A stretch of 64,000 bases of DNA from Paraburkholderia sp. BCC1885 (GCF_900996235.1 NZ_CAAJGM010000230.1:124001-188000); one strand, 5' to 3'. Positions 35,119 through 45,174 are shown, counted from the stretch's first letter. Notes: generated from the letters alone by a model not told the origin. Numbers and translations: made by a program.

Positions 35119-36219
35119 TCAGGCTCCCTGCGACGAGCGTTGGAACATCGTCCTGCTAAACAAGGGACGATTGCGCACGCGCAGCCAGAAAATGATCGCC
35201 ACGATCCCCGCCACGATGATGTGCAGCCCGAGCAGCCCCACCGGGAAAGACATCTTGCCCTGTTCGACCCACGACTGCACCACGTTCAGCAGGTTCGAAT
35301 ACGTCAGATAAACCAGCACGGCCATCACGAGGTTGAGCGTGCGGCCGCGCCGCGGATTCTGGTGGGCAAGCGGAATGGCGAGCAGCATCAGGTTAATGGC
35401 AATCAGCGGCAAGCCCGCGCGCCACGCGAACTCGGCCAGGTTGTCCTTGGTGGGGTTACGGAGCAGTTCCGGCGTCGGCGTGCCGGTGGTGGTCGGGGTG
35501 TTGACCACCGGCTGGCTCTGGATTTTCACGCCGTATTTTTCGAATTCCATGATGCGGAAGTCCGGCTTGCCGGGCTCGCCGTCGTAACGGCGGCCGTTTT
35601 CGAGCACGACGAAGCGGTCGCCGTTCTTGTGCGTCTCGGTGTGGCCGGTTTTCGACACCACCACGTTGACCTTGCCGTTTTCGGTGCTGGTCACGAAGAC
35701 GTTCTCGACGCGCGCCTGGTCGGGCGACATCTTCTCGATGAAGAACACGCGGTGGCTCACCGCCGATTCGCGGAACTGGCCAGGCGCGAGCAGCGACACC
35801 TCGTCGCGCTGCTGGAAGCGCGCGCGGATCAGCTTGCTCTGCTGGTTCGACCACGGCCAGCCGACGAACACGAAGAACATGATGAGGATGATGATGGGCG
35901 TCGCAAACACGCCGATCGGCCGGATGAAGCGCGTCAAACTGACGCCCGAGGCCAGCCAGACCACCATTTCGGAGTCTTTGTACCAGCGTGTCAGGACGAA
36001 CAGAATGGAGACGAACAGGGTCGCGACCAGCATGATGGCCAGGTAGCCGATCACGGTCAGGCCGATCAGGACCAGCACGTCGCGCGGATCGATTTCTCCG
36101 GAGGCGGCGAAGCCGACGATCCGGATCATCATCGTGGTCAGCACGAGCGTGAGAAGAACCATGAACACGGCACCAGCCGTGTACGCGAGTTCGCGCTGGA
36201 GGGAGCGTTCAAAGATCAT
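35119..36219 (-). CDS. lptF: LPS export permease LptF
   Basis: Partner permease of LptG, 366 residues, with the same six-segment plan and a periplasmic domain around residues 110-250. The N-terminus MIFERSLQRELAYTAGAVF and the segment VVWLASGVSLTRFIRPIGVFATP identify LptF. It is divergent from pepA across 133 bp, an arrangement known from other proteobacteria. The ATPase lptB is not in the window. Confidence 0.95.
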   Translation of the reverse strand: MIFERSLQRELAYTAGAVFMVLLTLVLTTMMIRIVGFAASGEIDPRDVLVLIGLTVIGYLAIMLVATLFVSILFVLTRWYKDSEMVVWLASGVSLTRFIRPIGVFATPIIILIMFFVFVGWPWSNQQSKLIRARFQQRDEVSLLAPGQFRESAVSHRVFFIEKMSPDQARVENVFVTSTENGKVNVVVSKTGHTETHKNGDRFVVLENGRRYDGEPGKPDFRIMEFEKYGVKIQSQPVVNTPTTTGTPTPELLRNPTKDNLAEFAWRAGLPLIAINLMLLAIPLAHQNPRRGRTLNLVMAVLVYLTYSNLLNVVQSWVEQGKMSFPVGLLGLHIIVAGIVAIIFWLRVRNRPLFSRTMFQRSSQGA

Positions 36220-36352
36220 TGTTGATGATGAGAGTGCGTGCCTTCAGGTACGTCCGGGTTGATCCCGTCAGACCCGTGCAGCCGCCGCGGGAAAAATAGC
36301 GGATAATTGCGGCTTTCATCCTAAGCCCAGATTTTATCCGAGGACAAGCGCG

Positions 36353-37879
36353 ATGGACTTTAGCATAAAAGCCTGTGATTGGAGCAAAGGCTCTTCGAAC
36401 GGGTTCCTGACTGGGAAGTCCGATTGCATCGTGATCGGCATTTTCGAGTCACAAACGCTGTCGGGCGCCGCATTGGAGATCGATGCGGCCACCAAGGGTC
36501 TCCTGACCCGCATCATCAAAGCCGGTGACATGGACGGCAAGAGCGGTACCTCCCTGTTCCTGCACGAAGTGTCCGGCATCGGCGCTTCACGCGTTCTGCT
36601 GGTGGGCCTCGGCAAGCAGGACGCTTTCAGCCAGAAAGCCTACGGCGACGCCGTGCGGGCCGCTTGGCGCGCCATTCTGGCCACCAGGATCGTTCAGGTG
36701 ACCTTCACGCTGGCGCAGTTGCCGGTGCTCGAACGCACCGCCGACTGGGGCGTACGCACCGCCATCCTCGCGCTGCGCGAACTGTCGTACAAGTTCACGC
36801 AGATGAAGAGCAAGCCGGACACCACGCCCCGCGCGCTCAAGCGCGTCGTCTTCAGCGTGGACAGCGGCGACGAAAAAGCGGCCAAGCTCGCCGCCAAGCA
36901 GGGTGCGGCGCTCGCCAACGGCATGGACCTGACGCGCGACCTCGGCAACCTGCCGGGCAATGTCTGCACGCCGACGTACCTCGCCAACACCGCCAAGAAG
37001 CTCGCCAAAGACTGGAAGCTGAAGGTCGAAGTGCTGGGCCAGAAGCAGCTCGAAGCGCTGCGCATGGGCTCGTTTCTGTCGGTGACGCGCGGCTCGGTCG
37101 AACCGCCCCAGTTCATCGTGCTGCAGTATCAGGGCGCCGCTGCCAAGGCCGCGCCGGTGGTGCTGGTCGGCAAGGGCATCACCTTCGATACCGGCGGCAT
37201 CTCGCTGAAGCCGGGCGAGGGCATGGACGAAATGAAGTACGACATGCTCGGCGCCGGTTCGGTGCTCGGCACGTTGCGCGCCGTCGCCGAAATGGCGCTG
37301 AAGATCAACCTCGTGGTGATCGTGCCGACCTGCGAAAACATGCCGTCCGGCACCGCCACCAAGCCGGGCGACATCGTCACCAGCATGAAGGGCCTGACGA
37401 TCGAAGTGCTGAACACCGACGCGGAAGGGCGCCTGATCCTGTGCGACGCGCTCACCTACGCCGAGCGTTTCAAGCCGGCTGCCGTGATCGATGTGGCCAC
37501 GCTGACGGGCGCCTGCGTGATCGCGCTGGGTCACCATAACAGCGGCTTGTTCTCGAAGGACGACGCGCTGGCGGGCGAACTGCTGGACGCTTCGCGCGAG
37601 GCGTCGGACCCGGCCTGGCGCATGCCGCTCGACGAGGAATATCACGATCTGCTGAAGTCGAATTTCGCGGATCTCGCCAACATCGGCGGGCGTCCGGGCG
37701 GCAGCATCACGGCGGCGTGCTTCCTGTCGCGCTTCACCGAAGCGTACCCGTGGGCCCACCTCGACATCGCCGGCACGGCGTGGAAGAGCGGCGCCGCGAA
37801 GGGCGCAACGGGTCGTCCGGTGCCGCTGCTGGCGCAGTTCCTGATCGATCGGGCCGCGGACGGTCGCGCTGCACAATGA
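36353..37879 (+). CDS. pepA: Leucyl aminopeptidase PepA
   Basis: M17 di-zinc aminopeptidase, 508 residues. The catalytic domain shows VGKGITFDTGGISLKPG with the metal Lys and Asp, and the family signature NTDAEGRLIL. In E. coli PepA also binds DNA at carAB and ColE1 cer; that cannot be judged here. GAGGACAAGCGCG precedes the ATG. holC follows 46 bp later, a common pairing. Confidence 0.96.
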   Translation: MDFSIKACDWSKGSSNGFLTGKSDCIVIGIFESQTLSGAALEIDAATKGLLTRIIKAGDMDGKSGTSLFLHEVSGIGASRVLLVGLGKQDAFSQKAYGDAVRAAWRAILATRIVQVTFTLAQLPVLERTADWGVRTAILALRELSYKFTQMKSKPDTTPRALKRVVFSVDSGDEKAAKLAAKQGAALANGMDLTRDLGNLPGNVCTPTYLANTAKKLAKDWKLKVEVLGQKQLEALRMGSFLSVTRGSVEPPQFIVLQYQGAAAKAAPVVLVGKGITFDTGGISLKPGEGMDEMKYDMLGAGSVLGTLRAVAEMALKINLVVIVPTCENMPSGTATKPGDIVTSMKGLTIEVLNTDAEGRLILCDALTYAERFKPAAVIDVATLTGACVIALGHHNSGLFSKDDALAGELLDASREASDPAWRMPLDEEYHDLLKSNFADLANIGGRPGGSITAACFLSRFTEAYPWAHLDIAGTAWKSGAAKGATGRPVPLLAQFLIDRAADGRAAQ

Positions 37880-37925
37880 TCGGGCGCAGTACCGACGCAC
37901 TGCTTGAGGCGCGCAGGCGAAGCCG

Positions 37926-38342
37926 ATGACGAGAATCGATTTTCACTCGAACGTCGGTGATTCGCTGCTGTATGCGTGCCGCCTCGTGCGCAAGGCGTAT
38001 CTGGCCGGCCAGCCGACTATCGTGCTGGCCGAGCCTGCGCGTCTGCGCGCCTTCGACGAGCAACTGTGGACTTTCGCGCCGCTCGAGTTCGTGCCGCACT
38101 GCATGGCGGACAATGCGCTCGCCGCGCAGACTCCCATCGTGCTGGCGGCCAGTCTCGAACGTGTACCGCACTATCAGGTGCTGCTGAACCTCGGTGCCGA
38201 GGTGCCGGGGCAGTTCGCGCGTTTCGAACGGTTGCTGGAAGTGGTCGGTAACGCACAGGACGAGCTGGCCGCGGGGCGTGAACGCTATCGCTTCTACCGC
38301 GATCGCGGCTATGCTCTAAATAACTACAAGCAGGGCGGTTGA
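37926..38342 (+). CDS. holC: DNA polymerase III chi subunit HolC
   Basis: Chi subunit of the clamp loader, 138 residues, which links DnaX to single-strand-binding protein. It begins TRIDFHSNVGDSLLYACRLVRKA and has the expected RFERLLEVVGN near the end. It sits directly after pepA, as in E. coli. Identification rests on sequence pattern and synteny. Confidence 0.92.
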   Translation: MTRIDFHSNVGDSLLYACRLVRKAYLAGQPTIVLAEPARLRAFDEQLWTFAPLEFVPHCMADNALAAQTPIVLAASLERVPHYQVLLNLGAEVPGQFARFERLLEVVGNAQDELAAGRERYRFYRDRGYALNNYKQGG

Positions 38343-38453
38343 CGGCAGCGCGCTGCCGCGTCCGGTTCGGCCCGGCGCTGCCACCGGCAGCCGGCTGCGC
38401 TGGCCGGCAGTGCGCCGCTTCCTGATCGCCTGATTCATCGACGGAGTCTATTC

Positions 38454-39080
38454 GTGCCCGATTCGTCCGATACTACGTTCGATACCTCCATCCCGGTTCT
38501 GAACGACATCCTCGTGCCCGGCAAGCCCGAGCACGCCCGGCCTTTGCACGGCGAGGCTGTTGCGCAGGCGCCGTCCGGGGCCAGCGGGTTCGACGCTTCC
38601 GCCGAGTCCGCCGCCTATGCCGACTATGCCGCGGAACCGGCTGACGGCGTGACCGTGCATGCCGTGACGGCGGCCCAGGTGCACGCCTTTGACCTGCCCG
38701 AGCCGCCGGCGCCATTCGAACTGGCCTCGGCGCCGGAGCCGTTCGAATACACCGATTTGCCCGAACCGGCCGAGCCCACGCAGCCTTTCGAACCCAACCC
38801 GGCGTTCCATTTCTCCCGCGCGACGGCTCCGGCCGCGCCGGTTCACAACCTCGATGCCGACCTGCTGGCCGACCGTCTGCGCGGGCGTTTTGCGAGTTAT
38901 CTGACGGGCGAAGGGCGCGAGGTGATCGAAGCGCGTTGCCGTGATGCACTGCAAGATCACACCATGTGGCTCGTCAACCAGATCACGCGGGAAGTTGCAC
39001 TGGCGCTCGAAACGGAGATGACCGGCTGGGTGCGCGAAGCGGTCAACGAAGAATTGGCGCGGCGTTCGAGCGAGCATTGA
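38454..39080 (+). CDS. Proline- and acid-rich protein, DUF2486-like
   Basis: A 208-residue protein with a GTG start preceded by GGAG. The opening DTSIPVLNDILVPGKP looks conserved, residues about 40-125 are a low-complexity Ala/Pro/Glu/Phe linker, and the C-terminal 80 residues are helical (LDADLLADRLRGRFASYL, TMWLVNQITREVALALETEM). It resembles the Burkholderia family DUF2486. It follows holC by 111 bp. Function unknown; a disordered-linker adaptor is the best description. Confidence 0.82.
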   Translation: MPDSSDTTFDTSIPVLNDILVPGKPEHARPLHGEAVAQAPSGASGFDASAESAAYADYAAEPADGVTVHAVTAAQVHAFDLPEPPAPFELASAPEPFEYTDLPEPAEPTQPFEPNPAFHFSRATAPAAPVHNLDADLLADRLRGRFASYLTGEGREVIEARCRDALQDHTMWLVNQITREVALALETEMTGWVREAVNEELARRSSEH

Positions 39081-39108
39081 CGGCGCCCGAGCGCGCACGG
39101 CGTGGCGC

Positions 39109-39435
39109 TTATTTCAGCGTCAGAATCCAGCCGGCGAGGATGGCGGCCTGATCGGGCGTGAGCTGGGTGTTGGCGGGCATCGTCACCTGGCCCCAGACGC
39201 CCGTGCTGCCGTCGATGATCTTATGCGCGAGATAGCTTTCCGCGTCCGGACGCGCGGCATATTTCGCGGCGACGTCGTGCAGCGCGGGTCCCATGAACGG
39301 GCGAGTCACCGAATGACAGCTCATGCAGTTCTGCTGCTGCGCGAGCGCAAGGCCGGGAGCCGGCTCGGCCCGCGCTGCGGCGCCGATGGCGAGCGTGCCC
39401 GCCAGCGCAATGGCTGCATACGACATTGTTTTCAT
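39109..39435 (-). CDS. Small periplasmic c-type cytochrome
   Basis: A 108-residue class I cytochrome c. The ATG at 39435 gives a signal peptide ending AARA; a frame start at 39498 was not used. Heme is attached at CMSCH near residue 37, and the distal Met is probably Met84 in VTMPANTQ. It resembles cytochrome c551/c5 electron carriers. The gene converges on the DUF2486-like gene. Confidence 0.9.
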   Translation of the reverse strand: MKTMSYAAIALAGTLAIGAAARAEPAPGLALAQQQNCMSCHSVTRPFMGPALHDVAAKYAARPDAESYLAHKIIDGSTGVWGQVTMPANTQLTPDQAAILAGWILTLK

Positions 39436-39486
39436 TCTGGTCTCCGTCGGTGCAGGTGACCGACTTGTGTCAGGCATTATAAAAGG

Positions 39487-39518
39487 AAAGGGGCGCACGG
39501 TTTTTCGTGCGCCCCTTT
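39487..39518 (-). terminator. Rho-independent terminator of ilvD
   Basis: Perfect 13-bp arms AAAGGGGCGCACG and CGTGCGCCCCTTT with a 6-nt loop, followed on the minus strand by CCTTTTATAATG. It lies about 40 bp past the ilvD stop. Because the element is symmetrical it might also affect plus-strand transcripts. Confidence 0.8.
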
Positions 39519-39558
39519 GGCTTTTCGGGCGGGCTATGGGACCGCGGATGTTCCCGGT

Positions 39559-41232
39559 CTAGCCTGTCACCGCGCCCTTGTTGGCCGGCAGCGCCAGCGC
39601 CGAATATTTCGCCAGCACGCCGCGCGTGTAGCGCGGCTTCGGTTGCTGCCATGCCGCGCGGCGGCGTGCCAGTTCGGCGTCGTCGATATTCAGTTGCAGG
39701 AGCAACCGGTGGGCGTCGATGGTGATCGAATCGCCTTCCTGCACCAAGGCGATCGTGCCGCCCACGAAGGCTTCCGGCGCGACGTGGCCCACCACCATGC
39801 CCCACGTGCCGCCAGAGAACCGGCCGTCGGTGATGAGGCCGACGCTTTCGCCGAGTCCCTTGCCGATGATCGCCGAGGTTGGCGCGAGCATCTCCGGCAT
39901 GCCGGGGCCGCCCTTCGGTCCGAGATAGCGCAACACGATCACGTCGCCGGCCTGGATCTTGCCAGCGAGAATCGCTTCCAGCGCGCTTTGTTCGTCGTCG
40001 AACACGCGCGCCGGTCCGGTGATGACCGGGTTCTTCAGGCCGGTGATCTTGGCCACCGCGCCGTCCTCCGCGAGGTTGCCCTTCAGGATCGCGAGGTGGC
40101 CTTCCTTGTACAGCGCCTTCTCGATTGGGAAAATCACCTGCTGGTCGGCGCGCGGCCTCGCCGGCACATCCTTCAGTTCTTCGGCGAGCGTCTTGCCGGT
40201 GATGGTGATGCAATCGCCATGCAGCAAGCCGGCGTCGAGCAGGATCTTCATGACCTGCGGGATGCCGCCGGCCTTGTGTAGATCCGTCGCCACGTATTGG
40301 CCCGACGGTTTCAGGTTGCAGAGCACCGGCACCTTCTGTCGCATGCGTTCGAAGTCGTCGATGCTCCATTCCACCTCCGCCGCGTGGGCGATGGCGAGAT
40401 AGTGCAGCACGGCGTTGGTCGAGCCGCCCGTGGCCATGATCACGGCCACGGCGTTTTCAATCGACTTCTTCGTGATGATGTCGCGCGGCTTCAGGTCCTG
40501 CTTGACCGCTTCGACCAGCACGCGTGCGGACTCGGCAGCCGAATCCACTTTCTCCTGATCCGGATTGGCCATGGTCGACGAATACAGTAGCGACATCCCG
40601 AGCGCCTCGAACGATGAGCTCATCGTGTTGGCCGTATACATGCCGCCGCACGAACCCGTCGACGGGCAGGCGTTCTGTTCGACCCCTTCGAAGTCTTCCT
40701 GCGACATCCGTCCCGCGGTGAATTCGCCCACTGCCTCGAACGACGACACGATGGTCAGGTCGACGCCTTTCCAGCTACCCGGACGGATGGTGCCGCCGTA
40801 CACGTAGATGCCGGGCACGTTGATGCGCGCGAGGCCGATCATGCCGCCCGGCATGTTCTTGTCGCAGCCGCCGATCACCACCACGCCATCCATCCACTGA
40901 CCTTGCACGCAGGTCTCGATGCAGTCGGCGATCACTTCGCGCGACACCAGCGAATACTTCATTCCCTCGGTGCCCATCGACATGCCGTCGGAGATGGTCG
41001 GCGTGCCGAAGATCTGCGGATTGGCGTCGGCGCCTTTGACGGCGGCCACGGCGGCATCGGCGAGACGTTGCAGGCCGGCGTTGCAGGGCGTGATCGTCGA
41101 GTGGCCGTTGGCAATGCCGATCATCGGCTTGTCGAAGTCGTCCTTCTGGTAGCCGAGGGCATAAAACATCGAGCGGTTCGGCGAGCGCGCCACGCCTTGC
41201 GTGATGTTTTTCGAGCGGCGGTTGTAGGGCAT
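39559..41232 (-). CDS. ilvD: Dihydroxy-acid dehydratase IlvD
   Basis: Iron-sulfur dehydratase of branched-chain amino acid synthesis, 557 residues. Cluster and metal ligands are visible in GCDKNMPGG and CPSTGSCGGMYTANTM. It is a monocistronic gene with its own terminator, and divergent from a LysR-type regulator. The length matches the short IlvD form common in Burkholderia. Confidence 0.96.
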   Translation of the reverse strand: MPYNRRSKNITQGVARSPNRSMFYALGYQKDDFDKPMIGIANGHSTITPCNAGLQRLADAAVAAVKGADANPQIFGTPTISDGMSMGTEGMKYSLVSREVIADCIETCVQGQWMDGVVVIGGCDKNMPGGMIGLARINVPGIYVYGGTIRPGSWKGVDLTIVSSFEAVGEFTAGRMSQEDFEGVEQNACPSTGSCGGMYTANTMSSSFEALGMSLLYSSTMANPDQEKVDSAAESARVLVEAVKQDLKPRDIITKKSIENAVAVIMATGGSTNAVLHYLAIAHAAEVEWSIDDFERMRQKVPVLCNLKPSGQYVATDLHKAGGIPQVMKILLDAGLLHGDCITITGKTLAEELKDVPARPRADQQVIFPIEKALYKEGHLAILKGNLAEDGAVAKITGLKNPVITGPARVFDDEQSALEAILAGKIQAGDVIVLRYLGPKGGPGMPEMLAPTSAIIGKGLGESVGLITDGRFSGGTWGMVVGHVAPEAFVGGTIALVQEGDSITIDAHRLLLQLNIDDAELARRRAAWQQPKPRYTRGVLAKYSALALPANKGAVTG

Positions 41233-41452
41233 ACGGGCTCCGGTGTTGTTCTGATTGTTGCGCCGGCCTTTCGGATCGCCATGGATCGGATCGGCGCGGC
41301 AGGTGGCGAGCTCAACCTGTGCGGCGCGGTTCAGCTCCGTTCTGTTCAGTTTAGGTGGTTTGGATGGCGGCGCAGTCCGCGCGACGGCAGTTTTTCCAGG
41401 CGCGCGTGCACTGTATTATTGTGGCCTCATTAGGTCGAAAAACATATCAATC

Positions 41453-42436
41453 ATGTTGCCCGTCACGCCGGATCTGCGTCAGTTGCGCTATTTCATTGCC
41501 GTTGCCGAAGAAAAACACTTCGGCCGCGCGGCTGTGCGCCTTTCCATGACGCAGCCGCCGCTCTCGCAGGCCATCCGCGCGCTGGAAGAGACGCTGGGCG
41601 TGGAGTTGTTCGCGCGCACCAAGCGCTCGGTCGAGCTGACCCAGGTGGGCGCCGATCTGCTGCCCGAGGCGCGCCGCCTGCTCGCCAGCGCGGAGGCGCT
41701 GCGCCCACTCGCGCAAAGTCTCGCGCGCGGCGAGGCGGGGGTGCTGTCGCTGGCGTTCGTGTCCACCGCGGACTACGGCCTGCTGCCGTCGCTGCTGCGT
41801 GATTTCGGCATGAGCCATCCGCGGGTGCGGCTGCAGTTGACCGAAGCCACCAGCGACGTCCAGATCGACGAGCTGGTGGCCGGCCGCATCGACGCCGGAC
41901 TCGTGATCGCGCCGCTGCCGCCGCGGCATGCCGCGCAGTTGTCGTGGCTGCCGATCGCGCGTGAGCCGCTGGTGATTGCGATGTCCTCGGAGACGGCCGC
42001 GCGCCTCGAAGGGCGCGGCGCTGACGGTGGCGCCGCGACCATCGCGGAATGGCTCGACGCGCCGATCAGCCTGCGCGATGTCGCCGATGCGCCGCTCGTG
42101 ATCTTTCCGCGGCGTCTCGCGCCAGGCTTTTATGACATCATTATGGATTGCTACGGCGTGGCCGGCCTCACGCCGCGCATCGGCCAGGAGGCGATCCAGA
42201 TGCAGACCATCGTGAGCCTGGTGTCGGCGGGCATGGGTGTCGCACTGGTGCCGCAGTCGCTGCGTAACCTGCGCCGCACCGGTGTCGTGTACCGGCCGCT
42301 GCGCGAATCGGTGCCGGCCATCGAGACCGGGCTGGTGTGGCGCACCGCGCAGGTGAGTCCGGTGCTGGCCGGGTTTATCGACATCGTGCAGGCGCATGCG
42401 GCGAGCGTCGAAGCGCAGGCCGGTCTGCCGCGATGA
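41453..42436 (+). CDS. LysR-family transcriptional regulator
   Basis: A 327-residue LysR protein. The DNA-binding domain is DLRQLRYFIAVAEEKHFGRAAVRLSMTQPPLSQAIRALEETLG, recognised in two parts. The frame extends back to 41255, but the family starts at the ATG at 41453. It is divergent from ilvD across 220 bp, so ilvD is a candidate target together with autoregulation; its domain pattern resembles BenM/CatR-type regulators, which usually bind aromatic-acid inducers. The target is undetermined. Confidence 0.9.
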   Translation: MLPVTPDLRQLRYFIAVAEEKHFGRAAVRLSMTQPPLSQAIRALEETLGVELFARTKRSVELTQVGADLLPEARRLLASAEALRPLAQSLARGEAGVLSLAFVSTADYGLLPSLLRDFGMSHPRVRLQLTEATSDVQIDELVAGRIDAGLVIAPLPPRHAAQLSWLPIAREPLVIAMSSETAARLEGRGADGGAATIAEWLDAPISLRDVADAPLVIFPRRLAPGFYDIIMDCYGVAGLTPRIGQEAIQMQTIVSLVSAGMGVALVPQSLRNLRRTGVVYRPLRESVPAIETGLVWRTAQVSPVLAGFIDIVQAHAASVEAQAGLPR

Positions 42437-42627
42437 GGCGCGCGATGCGCGGAGTGAAAGCTGCCCGGCTTACACTGCGCGTTTTGCGTTTTTCGCGGGC
42501 GTTTTGCCGGCCTGTTTGCACGTTACTGCCGGCCCGTGGCGAACGCATTGCCGGATGAGCCGTCCAACGCCAGCCCGCCGCATATTATCGAATCCGCTTT
42601 TGAACCTGAACTACCCATAACAATACG

Positions 42628-43533
42628 ATGCACATTCATCCCAATTTCGACCCGATCGCGCTCCATCTGGGGCCGCTCGCCGTCCGCTGGTACGGCCTGA
42701 TGTACCTGGTGGCGTTCATCCTGGCGATCGTCGTCGGCCGGCTGCGTTTGCGTCTGCCATACGTCGCGGCGCAAGGCTGGACCGCCAAAGACATCGACGA
42801 CATGCTGTTTTACGGTGTGCTCGGCACGATTTTCGGCGGACGTCTCGGCTATGTGCTGTTCTACAAGGCCGATTACTACTTCGCCCATCCGCTCGATATC
42901 TTCAAGGTATGGGAAGGCGGCATGTCGTTTCACGGCGGCTTTCTCGGCGTCACGCTGGCGATGGTGCTGTTTGCCTACCAGCGTAAGCGTTCGTGGCTGC
43001 AGGTCACCGATTTCGTCGCGCCGATGGTGCCGAGCGGGCTCGCCGCGGGACGCCTTGGCAACTTCATCAACGGCGAGTTGTGGGGCCGCGTCACGGATCC
43101 GAATGCGCCCTGGGCGATGATGTTTCCGGGCGCTTCGAACGACGACGCCATCTGGCTGACGAAGCATCCGGAACTGGCCGCGAAGTGGCATCTGAACGAT
43201 ATCTTCGCGCAATACCACATGCTGCCGCGCCATCCGTCGGAACTGTATGAGATCGCGCTTGAAGGCATTACGCTGTTCTTCGTGCTGTGGTTCTTCTCGC
43301 GCAAGCCGCGGCCAATGGGGGCGATCTCCGCGGTGTTTCTGATCGGCTATGGTCTCGCGCGCTTCACGGTGGAATTCGCGCGCGAGCCGGATGACTTCCT
43401 GGGTTTGCTGGCGATGGGGCTGTCGATGGGACAGTGGCTGTCGATGCCGATGATCCTTGCCGGCATCATCATGCTGGTATGGGCTTATCGGCGCCGTGGG
43501 CGCGAAGCGGCCGGCGCGGTTGGCGCGAATTGA
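42628..43533 (+). CDS. lgt: Prolipoprotein diacylglyceryl transferase Lgt
   Basis: Inner-membrane enzyme that transfers diacylglyceryl from phosphatidylglycerol to the lipobox Cys, 301 residues, about seven membrane segments. The signature GRLGNFINGELWGR and the essential-His segment MSFHGGFLGV are present. It is single, ending in a bidirectional terminator shared with the next convergent gene. Confidence 0.96.
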   Translation: MHIHPNFDPIALHLGPLAVRWYGLMYLVAFILAIVVGRLRLRLPYVAAQGWTAKDIDDMLFYGVLGTIFGGRLGYVLFYKADYYFAHPLDIFKVWEGGMSFHGGFLGVTLAMVLFAYQRKRSWLQVTDFVAPMVPSGLAAGRLGNFINGELWGRVTDPNAPWAMMFPGASNDDAIWLTKHPELAAKWHLNDIFAQYHMLPRHPSELYEIALEGITLFFVLWFFSRKPRPMGAISAVFLIGYGLARFTVEFAREPDDFLGLLAMGLSMGQWLSMPMILAGIIMLVWAYRRRGREAAGAVGAN

Positions 43534-43575
43534 AGTAGAAGCAGGGCGTGCCGCTGGTGCGGCACGCATTGAATA

Positions 43576-43612
43576 AAAACGCTGCGGAAAGCACGGCTTT
43601 CCGTGGCGTTTT
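43576..43612. terminator. Bidirectional terminator between lgt and SIMPL gene
   Basis: Two 16-nt arms (43576-43591 and 43597-43612) pair fully with two G-T wobbles, around a 5-nt loop, and are bordered by AAAA and TTTT. This makes a terminator usable in both directions between convergent genes. A second perfect hairpin, GCGTGCCGC/GCGGCACGC, lies just upstream at 43547-43568. Confidence 0.82.
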
Positions 43613-44336
43613 ACTTCATCTGCACCGACCCCGACACATTCACCGTCACCGTCGACGTTCCCGCTTCCAGCGGCAGCGGCGCGGCCATCTTCGCGTCGGC
43701 GCCCATCGCCCGCGCGCTCATCATCATCACCGGGCGTGGCATGACGCCGTTGTGCCCGACGGTGACTTCACGGATCGAATAGCTGGTGTAGCCGAATGCC
43801 TGCGCGCCGGCGCTCGCCTGCTGACGGAACGAGGCGATCGCTTCGCCGGTGAGTTTCTGTTCCGCCGCGCGCTGTGCTTCGGGCGACAGCGAGAACTGCA
43901 CGTTGCCGACCTGCATGTTCGACGCCATCTGCCCGGCCAGTTTGGTCGCCGCTGCGAAATCATGCGATTCGAGGACCACTTCCGTGCGGCCGCGCCATGC
44001 GGAGATGCGCCCGTCGCGATCCGTCGAAGGGGCGATCGAGAACGAGCCGGTGCGCGCGCTGACGCCGCTTACACCCTTGGCCTGACGCAGCGCGGCATCG
44101 GCGCGCTGGTTGAGCGTGCCGGTGAGCGTGGACGGGTCGCTCGCTTCCTGCTCGTAGAAGAGGGTGATCTCGACGACATCCTGCGGGACCTCGGCACTGG
44201 ACTGCGCGTTCAGCGACAGCACGCCGGACGGTTCGGCTTGCGTGACACCCTGCGCGTGCGCAACGGCCGATGCGAAGGCGAGCGGAGCGGCGAGGGCCAT
44301 GGCCAGGGCGACGGCACGTGCGGTTTTTTGCGTCAT
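43611..44336 (-). CDS. SIMPL-domain (DUF541) periplasmic protein
   Basis: A 241-residue exported protein with a Sec signal ending AVAHAQG from the ATG at 44336; the frame start at 44468 adds an implausible Ala/Arg-rich leader. The SIMPL domain fills the mature chain (LSLNAQSSAEVPQDVVEITLFYEQEA at the start). E. coli relatives are linked to oxidative-stress tolerance. The role here is unknown. Confidence 0.88.
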   Translation of the reverse strand: MTQKTARAVALAMALAAPLAFASAVAHAQGVTQAEPSGVLSLNAQSSAEVPQDVVEITLFYEQEASDPSTLTGTLNQRADAALRQAKGVSGVSARTGSFSIAPSTDRDGRISAWRGRTEVVLESHDFAAATKLAGQMASNMQVGNVQFSLSPEAQRAAEQKLTGEAIASFRQQASAGAQAFGYTSYSIREVTVGHNGVMPRPVMMMSARAMGADAKMAAPLPLEAGTSTVTVNVSGSVQMK

Positions 44337-44615
44337 TATTAGACTCCTTGCTTGAGCGGGTGATGCGCGATAACGGTGTGCAGGCGCGGCATCGGCACGG
44401 TCCGTTCTAGCCGATGGCACGACGCTTGCGACCGGATTAGTCGTCGCCGCGCCGCCTTGGTTCCCCAACTTGACAATTAGCTTGCGGTGACGCGCATGCG
44501 CGGCGTGTGATGTGGGTTCGCGTGCAGTTGCGCTTGGGAATCGGCCCGCGCGGGGCCGCGCGAAGCTGATCCAGCCTGCACAAGTCTATGTATGCCTGGA
44601 CGAGCCTAAACGGGC

Positions 44616-45074
44616 CTAAACGAGCCGCCTGGTGATGAAGCGCCACTCGGCTTCGGTCACCGGCGTGATCGACAGCCGGCTGCCTTTGGCGAGCACTCGC
44701 ATGTCCGCGAGTTCCGCGTGCTCACGCAGCGCGGCAAGCGGAATCAAGGGGATTTTCTTCCTGAACACGACGTCGACCAGGACCCAGCGCGGCGTCTCGC
44801 GCGTCGATTTCGGATCGTAGTACGGGCTCTTCGCGTCGAATTGCGTGGGATCGGGGTAGGGCGTCGACACCACCTCGGCGAGTCCGGCGATGCCCGGCTC
44901 GGGACAACTCGAATGATAGAAGAGCACGCCGTCGCCGATCTGCATGGCGTCGCGCATGAAATTGCGCGCCTGATAATTGCGCACGCCGGTCCACGGCAGA
45001 ATGTGTTTGGGGGCGTTGGCGAGGTGATCGATGCTCGCTTCGTCCGGTTCGGACTTCATTAGCCAGTAGCGCAT
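44616..45074 (-). CDS. EVE-domain protein
   Basis: A 152-residue EVE domain from MRYWLMKSEPDEASID at 45074; the longer frame from 45170 adds sequence from the 6S RNA region. The pocket motif WTGVRNYQARNFMR and FYHSSC are present. EVE proteins bind modified bases in RNA or DNA. The gene lies downstream of zapA and 6S RNA on the same strand, as in other Burkholderiales. The 279 bp between it and the SIMPL gene hold only short direct repeats of GCCTAAACG. Confidence 0.9.
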   Translation of the reverse strand: MRYWLMKSEPDEASIDHLANAPKHILPWTGVRNYQARNFMRDAMQIGDGVLFYHSSCPEPGIAGLAEVVSTPYPDPTQFDAKSPYYDPKSTRETPRWVLVDVVFRKKIPLIPLAALREHAELADMRVLAKGSRLSITPVTEAEWRFITRRLV

Positions 45075-45174
45075 GAATCGAATTGAACGCTGAAAAGAAG
45101 GGGAAAACGCCGCAAATCGAGGCCTAAAAGCGTGGCTCGCAAAAATGAAGCCACAAAAATGCCGGCCCAAAGAA

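Noticed and set aside
34459..36225. 588-residue plus-strand frame opposite lptF/lptG
   Set aside because: Shadow frame with no domain and extreme Arg/His/Asp content.
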